Assembly (NCBI GenBank): GCA_036744635.1
Contig: DAIOHQ010000178.1
Coordinates: forward strand, 1-10,483
Origin: DAIOHQ01 sp036744635
Lineage (GTDB): Bacteria; Planctomycetota; Phycisphaerae; Tepidisphaerales; Tepidisphaeraceae
DNA length: 10,483 nucleotides
Direction of reading: 5' to 3'
Shown here: positions 6,816 to 10,483 of the stretch, one piece after another
Layout: every line of letters begins with the position of its first letter
Position numbering within the stretch: position 1 is the stretch's first letter
Program-made: the position numbers and the translations under genes
Notes under the pieces: model-generated
Told to the model about the DNA's origin: nothing
Seen by the model: the letters and a program-made list of their open reading frames with translations, nothing else
The model's database searches: none

Positions 6816-7097
6816 ATGAAGCGATCGAGTTTGCTGTTGAGCGTGATTTTGGTTCTGGCGGTGGTAACCATTGCCAGCGCCTGCCCCGCCTGCAAGGATT
6901 CCATCCCCAGCAGCGACGCGCAGGCCCCCGGCTCCGTCCCCGCCGGCTTCAACAACAGCATCTACTACATGCTCATCACCTTCTTCTTTGCCCTCGGCAT
7001 CGTCGTCCGCACCATCGTCAAGGGTGTAAACGGATCGAATGTCACCCGGCAGCCTCCCAGAGACGATCCCCCCAAGCGAGACGACGATCTTCGCTGA
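6816..7097 (+). CDS. Small exported CPAC-motif membrane protein
   Basis: A 93-residue protein closing the SCO1 operon, four bases after DUF420. It has a basic N-terminus and hydrophobic signal segment (residues 5-20). Immediately after the likely signal-peptidase site ASA comes CPACKD, giving C23 and C26. Then a short Ser/Ala/Pro linker, GFNNSIYYML and a membrane helix (about 49-67), and a hydrophilic tail rich in Arg, Asp and Pro. The CPxCK cysteines would lie on the outer face, next to the SCO1 domain, so a copper-binding or thiol-redox part in oxidase assembly is plausible; this is inference. I recall comparable CPxCK small proteins in planctomycete oxidase gene clusters, without an assigned function. 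The ATG at 6816 is preferred over the adjacent TTG at 6813 because AGAGG at 6804-6808 is seven nt away. Confidence 0.85.
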   Translation: MKRSSLLLSVILVLAVVTIASACPACKDSIPSSDAQAPGSVPAGFNNSIYYMLITFFFALGIVVRTIVKGVNGSNVTRQPPRDDPPKRDDDLR

Positions 7098-7156
7098 CCC
7101 ACCAGAGCCACCAGGAGATGCCGGCAGGCGAGCCCCGTTGTTGCATTCCGGCCCGC
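7098..7156. other. Convergent intergenic gap, no terminator recognised
   Basis: This 59-bp gap separates the 3' ends of the CPAC gene and yqgE. It should contain transcription end signals for both strands, but I find no stable perfect stem or T-run in it. Confidence 0.5.
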
Positions 7157-7705
7157 TCAATTCAGCGATGGATCTTCGGGAATAATTCGGGGATCGATCT
7201 GCAGAAAGCCGCCAGGGCGGGAGCGGGCCTTGAACAGCGTCGCCCACTGCTCCTGATCCTCGGAGAATACCTCCGCGGCGTCCCCCGGACGGATCACCCA
7301 TGCCCCTTCCTCGATCTCGCGCTCGAGCTGGCCGGGCGTCCAGCCGGCATATCCCACGAAAAATTTCATCCGCCCATCGCCGGCGCTGACGAGCTGCTCG
7401 ATGGCGTCGCGATCGGTGGTGAAATGGAGGCCATCGGCCACCTGCATCTGCGAGTCCCCGTCCGTGTGCAACACCATCAGCGGCCCCTCGCAAGGCCCGC
7501 CCTGGTGCAGCGGGTCGTCGATGAAACAGGGTGTCTCGCTCACCTCTTCCCAGGCGGCCTTGAGCGTCATCTCCAGCGGCCGGTTCAACACCAGCCCCAG
7601 CGCACCGTTCTCATCGTGCTGCACCATCATCAGCACCGTCCGGAAAAAATTCGGATCCTTCAGCGCCGGCGTCGCCACAAGAAGCTGTCCCTTCAATGAC
7701 TGCAT
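7157..7705 (-). CDS. yqgE: YqgE/AlgH family protein (UPF0301)
   Basis: A 182-residue soluble protein of the YqgE/AlgH family (DUF179), broadly conserved but biochemically undefined; in Pseudomonas AlgH was linked to alginate gene control. Diagnostic segments are present in order: SLKGQLLVATPALKDPNFFR (3-22), GALGLVLNRPL (34-44), the LHQGGPCEGPLMVLH stretch (66-80) and FVGYAGWTPGQLEREI (116-131), followed by the acidic-aromatic C-terminus. The length is normal for the family. The open frame reaches 7894, but family similarity begins at MQSLKGQ, so the ATG at 7703-7705 is chosen. There is no Shine-Dalgarno, and a perfect TATAAT sits only seven nt before the ATG, predicting a leaderless mRNA. 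The gene converges on the SCO1 operon and diverges from the Uma2 gene. Confidence 0.95.
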   Translation of the reverse strand: MQSLKGQLLVATPALKDPNFFRTVLMMVQHDENGALGLVLNRPLEMTLKAAWEEVSETPCFIDDPLHQGGPCEGPLMVLHTDGDSQMQVADGLHFTTDRDAIEQLVSAGDGRMKFFVGYAGWTPGQLEREIEEGAWVIRPGDAAEVFSEDQEQWATLFKARSRPGGFLQIDPRIIPEDPSLN

Positions 7706-7712
7706 ACCGCCG

Positions 7713-7718
7713 ATTATA
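7713..7718 (-). promoter_or_regulatory. Perfect -10 element (TATAAT) next to the yqgE start codon
   Basis: Read on the minus strand, TATAAT (7718-7713) matches the sigma-70 consensus fully and is separated from the yqgE ATG (7705) by seven nt. Transcription would begin at or within a base or two of the A of the ATG. The -35 region (TTTCCG, 17 nt upstream) is poor, so strength is uncertain. Confidence 0.5.
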
Positions 7719-7801
7719 GAACCCGCGAACCCGGCCGGAAACAGGTGAAAGAAATCCGGAGAGTCTCCGCCGCCGACGATCCCAATATTCCGCTGCAAAT
7801 G

Positions 7802-7819
7802 TGCTATCATCGCTATCAT
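7802..7819 (+). promoter_or_regulatory. Start region of the Uma2 gene: -10-like hexamer in a 9-bp tandem duplication
   Basis: TGCTATCAT (7802-7810) is followed directly by CGCTATCAT (7811-7819), whose last two bases begin the ATG at 7818. TATCAT at 7805-7810 matches five of six -10 bases and ends seven nt before the ATG, the same spacing as at yqgE. No Shine-Dalgarno or convincing -35 is seen. Confidence 0.3.
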
Positions 7820-8348
7820 GACCACCACCGCCGAAGAGCTATTCGCGATGGGCGACATTGGCCGGTGCGAGCTCATACGGGGCGAGATAATCATGATGCC
7901 GCTTTCCGGGGCAGAACATGGGGATATTGCGATGCAGATCGGCGCGCGAATTCATCGCTTTGTCTCCGAAAAAGGCCTTGGCAAGGCATACGCGACGGGA
8001 ACCGGCTTCATCCTCTCGCGCCGCCCCGATACCGTACGGGCTCCCGATGCGGCCTTCGTGCGCGCGGATAGAGTTCCCAAAATTCCGGTACATAAGTACT
8101 TCCCCGGCGCCCCCGATCTCGCCGTCGAGGTCGTCTCGCCGTCCGACACCCACAGGGAATTGGTTGCCAAGGTGGATGAGTGGCTTGCTGCGGGCACAAC
8201 TTCGGTTTGGGTCGTCGATCCACCCAATCAGCGCATCGACGTCTACCGCAAGGGCATCCGGGTGCTGCGCTTCCGGATGGGAGATATGCTGCGCGGGGAG
8301 CCGATGTTGCCGGAGTTCGAACTGAAAATTGCGGACGTTTTCAATTAG
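7818..8348 (+). CDS. Uma2 family endonuclease-like protein (DUF820, PD-(D/E)XK fold)
   Basis: A 176-residue protein of the Uma2/DUF820 family, which has a restriction-endonuclease-like fold and is strongly expanded in cyanobacteria and planctomycetes; the physiological role is unknown. Family features in order: ELIRGEIIMMPLSG (18-31), the HGDIAMQIGARI helix (34-45), VRAPDAAFVRADR (73-85) with the first acidic active-site residue, PDLAVEVVSPSD (99-110) containing the ExV part of the catalytic motif, and KVDEWLAAGTTSVWVVDP (117-134). The length is typical and the gene looks intact. It stands alone between yqgE (divergent) and an unknown pair (convergent), with no toxin-antitoxin or transposase neighbour. 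The ATG at 7818 lacks a Shine-Dalgarno. The TAG stop is the first part of the hairpin that follows. Confidence 0.92.
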   Translation: MTTTAEELFAMGDIGRCELIRGEIIMMPLSGAEHGDIAMQIGARIHRFVSEKGLGKAYATGTGFILSRRPDTVRAPDAAFVRADRVPKIPVHKYFPGAPDLAVEVVSPSDTHRELVAKVDEWLAAGTTSVWVVDPPNQRIDVYRKGIRVLRFRMGDMLRGEPMLPEFELKIADVFN

Positions 8349-8371
8349 GGTGGGCGGGTACGCCCACCCTA
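8346..8371. terminator. Perfect 11-bp GC-rich hairpin between convergent genes
   Basis: Arms at 8346-8356 and 8361-8371 (TAGGGTGGGCG and CGCCCACCCTA) pair perfectly around a GGTA loop. The left arm includes the stop codon of the Uma2 gene, and the right arm ends 12 nt before the 3' end of the facing unknown gene (8384). Its position suits a two-way 3'-end structure, but no T-run follows on either strand, so factor-independent termination is uncertain. The translation GWAYPPT on the minus strand is one I recognise from spurious ORFs in planctomycete genomes, so it is probably also a dispersed repeat. Confidence 0.65.
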
Positions 8372-8383
8372 CCGATCCAGCGT

Positions 8384-9118
8384 TCATCTCGCACTCGTCG
8401 CCGGATCGCTTCTCACCTGCAGCTTGACGTGATCATCCGCTCGCAGCCAGCCGTCGACGACGCCTCCGACGCCGTCGATGTCGTATTCGAGCGTGAAATG
8501 GGAATCATCGGCGCTGTCGATCTGCCCGGCATAGATCTGCATCGATCCGAACCTGCGCCCGGGGGCGGTGAGGGGAAAAGAGCCGCGCCATATCTCCTCC
8601 GGCCTGCCCCCGCTCATCACCTTCTTGAAGACCACCACCTCGAAGCCCGCAGAAGTGTTTCCCTCTCCCAGCCGCGGATCGAACCCCACCGCCACCAGCC
8701 GCCGGCTTCCGCCGCCGGCCTTGCGGCCATGGGTGAAGGCATCGCCGAGATACCCGTCAATCTTCCTCTCCTCCCCCGCCAACAGCGCCTGCAGATAATA
8801 GTTCGGCCAGAAGATCGAGATACCTTCCGAGTCGGGATATTTCACCTGCTTATATCCCCCTCCCTTCTGATACAGCGCCGACATCATCGCCGGCCGGTCG
8901 GTCCACACTACCTGCCCGGCCGGCGCGGCATATTCCAGGCAGCGGTGCTGCAGCCACAGCATCCGCGCCCGCGGCGAGATGATCGGAGCAAGCCAGATGT
9001 ACACCACCGCCACAACGGTCAGCGCCAGCGCCCAGCTCACCAGCCGCCGCGCCCAGCTCCGCGGGCGGCGGCCGGCGGGAGGAGTTTCCGTTGCGTGATC
9101 GCTCATGGAATTGTTCAT
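8384..9118 (-). CDS. Hypothetical protein with one N-terminal membrane anchor
   Basis: A 244-residue protein I do not recognise. It starts with a short Pro/Arg-rich cytoplasmic stretch (1-25) and then a single hydrophobic segment (about 26-46). The remaining 195 residues are soluble and predicted external. That part contains aromatic and glycine-rich stretches such as FWPNYYLQALLAGEERKIDG and a beta-rich C-terminal half with FGSMQIYAGQID and HFTLEYDIDGVGG, which suggests a beta-sandwich-like domain, without family assignment. The ATG at 9118 overlaps the stop of the preceding gene as ATGA, which supports this start and translational coupling. A second in-frame ATG at 9106 would remove only four residues and has no better ribosome site. 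It faces the Uma2 gene across the 8346-8371 hairpin. Confidence 0.75.
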   Translation of the reverse strand: MNNSMSDHATETPPAGRRPRSWARRLVSWALALTVVAVVYIWLAPIISPRARMLWLQHRCLEYAAPAGQVVWTDRPAMMSALYQKGGGYKQVKYPDSEGISIFWPNYYLQALLAGEERKIDGYLGDAFTHGRKAGGGSRRLVAVGFDPRLGEGNTSAGFEVVVFKKVMSGGRPEEIWRGSFPLTAPGRRFGSMQIYAGQIDSADDSHFTLEYDIDGVGGVVDGWLRADDHVKLQVRSDPATSAR

Positions 9119-9378
9119 TGTCTGAGAGAAGGCGGATTGCCGTTTATTTCCAGCAGGTCTGGGGCAGGCCGATATTTCCTGCGCCGTTCAGGATCATCCA
9201 CACCGCCGAAATGCTTCTCCCACAGATCATCCCAGGCGCTGGCAGCGTTGCCGCTCTCCCCCACCCAGAAGACCGTCGCGGTGACATCGCGGTGCAGCGG
9301 ATATTCCGGCCGCTTCGCCCCGCCCGGAGCATTGGCGGCCAACAGGAAAAATAAAATCGCAGGAAGCCGCAGGCGCAT
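9115..9378 (-). CDS. Small exported protein, apparently a shortened member of a larger family
   Basis: An 87-residue product with a signal-peptide-like N-terminus (MRLRLPAILFFLLAANA, then PGGA) and a mature part of about 66 residues. The segment DVTATVFWVGE (31-41) followed by SAWDDLWEKHFGGVDDP (47-63) resembles, from memory, the N-terminal part of longer secreted hypothetical proteins that continue with a NPFYxALPY motif. Here that continuation is missing and the protein ends after GNPPSLRQ, so the gene may be truncated or diverged. Its stop overlaps the start of the next gene (ATGA), suggesting a coupled two-gene unit. The start at 9376-9378 is chosen because it gives the signal peptide; no Shine-Dalgarno is clear. 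The open frame continues upstream to 9459 but overlaps the polA promoter region. Confidence 0.6.
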   Translation of the reverse strand: MRLRLPAILFFLLAANAPGGAKRPEYPLHRDVTATVFWVGESGNAASAWDDLWEKHFGGVDDPERRRKYRPAPDLLEINGNPPSLRQ

Positions 9379-9423
9379 CGATGCACATTCACCCCGATCC
9401 TCCCGCAATGCAAGCCGTTCGCC

Positions 9424-9429
9424 TATAAT
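9424..9429 (+). promoter_or_regulatory. Candidate polA -10 element
   Basis: TATAAT at 9424-9429 matches the -10 consensus perfectly and lies 28 nt before the polA ATG, giving a leader of roughly 20 nt. No good -35 lies 16-18 nt upstream. Confidence 0.4.
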
Positions 9430-9432
9430 CAT

Positions 9433-9453
9433 TGCCCGGCGACAGGCCGGGCA
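9433..9453 (+). promoter_or_regulatory. Perfect inverted repeat over the predicted polA transcription start and leader
   Basis: TGCCCGGC (9433-9440) and GCCGGGCA (9446-9453) are exact inverted copies around GACAG. The right arm ends four nt before the polA ATG. Placed just downstream of the -10, it could be a repressor-type operator or, if transcription starts early enough, a leader hairpin that hides the ribosome site. Function is inferred only from position and symmetry. Confidence 0.4.
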
Positions 9454-9457
9454 CACC

Positions 9458-10483
9458 ATGGCAAAATCGTTCTACATCATTGACGGACACGCCCAGATTT
9501 TCCGCGCCTATTTCGCGCCATTTCGAGACCTGAAAGGCCCTTCCGGCGAGCCCACCAAGGCCACCTATGTCTTCACCCAGATGCTGCTTAACCTGCTCAG
9601 CCAGCGCAAGCCCGACTACCTGGCGATGGTGATCGACAGCGGCGATGAGAGCGTCTTTCGCAAGGAAATCCTGCCGGAATACAAGGCCAACCGAAAGGCG
9701 CCGCCCGATGATTTTGCTCCGCAGGAACAGCGTATCCTGCAGATCGTGCGCGATGCGGGAATCCCTATTTTCGCCAAGGGGGGCATGGAGGCCGATGACC
9801 TGATCGCCACCATGGCCCGCAAGCTCCGCCGGCAGGATTTTGAGATTTTCATGGTCACCAAGGACAAGGACCTGCGGCAGATCGTCAACGAATGCACCTA
9901 CATGTATGACGTGCAGGCCGATGAGGTGATGGACGCGAAAAAGATGGAGGAAAGGTGCGGCTTCACCCCGGCCGAGGCGGTGGAGGTGCAGACGCTGGTG
10001 GGCGATAACATCGACAACGTCCCGGGCATTCCCGGCATCGGCGACAAGACCGCCGCGAAGCTCATCCGCAAGTACGGCAGCGCTGAGGCGATCCTGCAGC
10101 ATCTCGATGAGCTGACGCCGAAGATGCGCGAGAACTTTGAAAAATTCGCCGATCGCATCCCGATTGCCCGGCGGCTGGTGACGCTCAAGAGCGATGTGGA
10201 TTTCGACTTCGATCCCGAATCCTGCCGCTTCACGGGATTGAACGATGAGGCGCTCAAGGGGCATCTCGAGCAATTGGGTTTTCACGCCCTGCTCAAGCGG
10301 CTGGGATTGGATGGAACGCTCAAGACCTCGCCGCCGGCGGTTTCGCCGCTGGCCACCCGCGCCCGGCCGGCCAAGCCGATCGAGCAGGGACTCTTCGGCG
10401 CCATGGAAGAACACAAGGATGATCAAGCCGCGCCCGCAGTCGGACCGGCCGCCGCAACGGGCTTTGAAGGCCCGCCGCTGACA
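9458..10483 (+). CDS. polA: DNA polymerase I, N-terminal part (5'-nuclease domain); runs off the window
   Basis: The first 342 residues of DNA polymerase I, open to the right edge. Residues 1 to about 285 form the 5'-3' exonuclease/flap nuclease domain, which removes RNA primers and damaged flaps. The metal-binding acidic residues are visible: D9 in YIIDG, D60 in MVIDSG, E112, D113 and D114 in EADD, D136 and D138 in TKDKD, and D183 and D186 in GDNIDNVPG. The helix-hairpin-helix GIPGIGDKTAAKLI (190-203) and the PEYKANR arch-region motif (73-79) are canonical. After about residue 288 comes a Pro/Ala-rich linker toward the 3'-exonuclease and polymerase domains, which lie outside. The ATG at 9458-9460 gives the expected N-terminus. 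No Shine-Dalgarno is evident; a TATAAT at 9424 and an inverted repeat precede it. The gene diverges from the small exported-protein pair. Confidence 0.96.
   Translation, partial: MAKSFYIIDGHAQIFRAYFAPFRDLKGPSGEPTKATYVFTQMLLNLLSQRKPDYLAMVIDSGDESVFRKEILPEYKANRKAPPDDFAPQEQRILQIVRDAGIPIFAKGGMEADDLIATMARKLRRQDFEIFMVTKDKDLRQIVNECTYMYDVQADEVMDAKKMEERCGFTPAEAVEVQTLVGDNIDNVPGIPGIGDKTAAKLIRKYGSAEAILQHLDELTPKMRENFEKFADRIPIARRLVTLKSDVDFDFDPESCRFTGLNDEALKGHLEQLGFHALLKRLGLDGTLKTSPPAVSPLATRARPAKPIEQGLFGAMEEHKDDQAAPAVGPAAATGFEGPPLT

Noticed and set aside
6816..6890. Lipoprotein signal in the CPAC protein (cysteine right after the signal segment)
   Set aside because: The four residues before and at Cys23 are A-S-A-C, which lacks the usual Leu/Ile at -3 of a lipobox. 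Signal peptidase I cleavage after ASA is a better fit, though a variant lipobox cannot be fully excluded.
9389..10426. 345-codon minus-strand open frame opposite polA
   Set aside because: The plus strand shows all 5'-nuclease motifs of DNA polymerase I. The antisense product has only composition-driven Leu/His/Arg content.

Overview
The window is a GC-rich, densely coded bacterial chromosome segment carrying ordinary housekeeping and membrane-biology genes. I see no phage, insertion sequence, CRISPR array, tRNA or rRNA. The gene set (SCO1-type copper chaperone, DUF420/CtaM-like protein, a small CPxCK membrane protein, YqgE, Uma2, a radical SAM protein with an N-terminal B12-type domain), the codon use and three kinds of dispersed intergenic hairpin repeat fit a member of the Planctomycetota, perhaps Phycisphaerae. 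That placement is inferred from general resemblance, not from a search.

Layout. 1-222 is non-coding and holds two near-identical 41-bp repeats and a decayed third copy. 223-4748 is a minus-strand block, in transcription order: gamma-class carbonic anhydrase (4748-4239), radical SAM protein (4138-2519), ABC-2 type permease (2382-1492) and tryptophanyl-tRNA synthetase (1311-223). The 100-180 bp gaps suggest mostly separate transcription units. A short divergent intergenic region (4749-4839) separates this from a tight plus-strand operon: a second ABC-2 permease with a TTG start (4840-5685), SCO1/SenC (5715-6377), DUF420 (6374-6811, 4-bp overlap) and a small exported CPAC membrane protein (6816-7097). 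This operon looks like a copper-delivery and cytochrome-oxidase assembly module. Convergent to it is yqgE (7705-7157), which is divergent from a Uma2-family nuclease gene (7818-8348). A hairpin at 8346-8371 ends that gene and faces a minus-strand pair of unknown genes overlapping by ATGA (9378-9115 and 9118-8384). Divergent from these, polA starts at 9458 and runs off the right edge; only its 5'-nuclease domain and the following linker are present.

Regulatory pattern. Several genes without a Shine-Dalgarno sequence (trpS, yqgE, the Uma2 gene, and less clearly the first ABC permease) have a -10-like hexamer 6-11 nt before the start codon, which predicts leaderless or nearly leaderless mRNAs. 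Genes starting in or near the copper/oxidase operon, the radical SAM gene and the carbonic anhydrase gene have recognisable Shine-Dalgarno sequences instead.

Most worth a second look: the exported CPAC protein closing the SCO1-DUF420 operon, the two ABC-2 permeases without an ATPase in view, the radical SAM protein of unknown substrate, the apparently shortened exported protein coupled to an unknown membrane-anchored protein, and the leaderless-promoter pattern.
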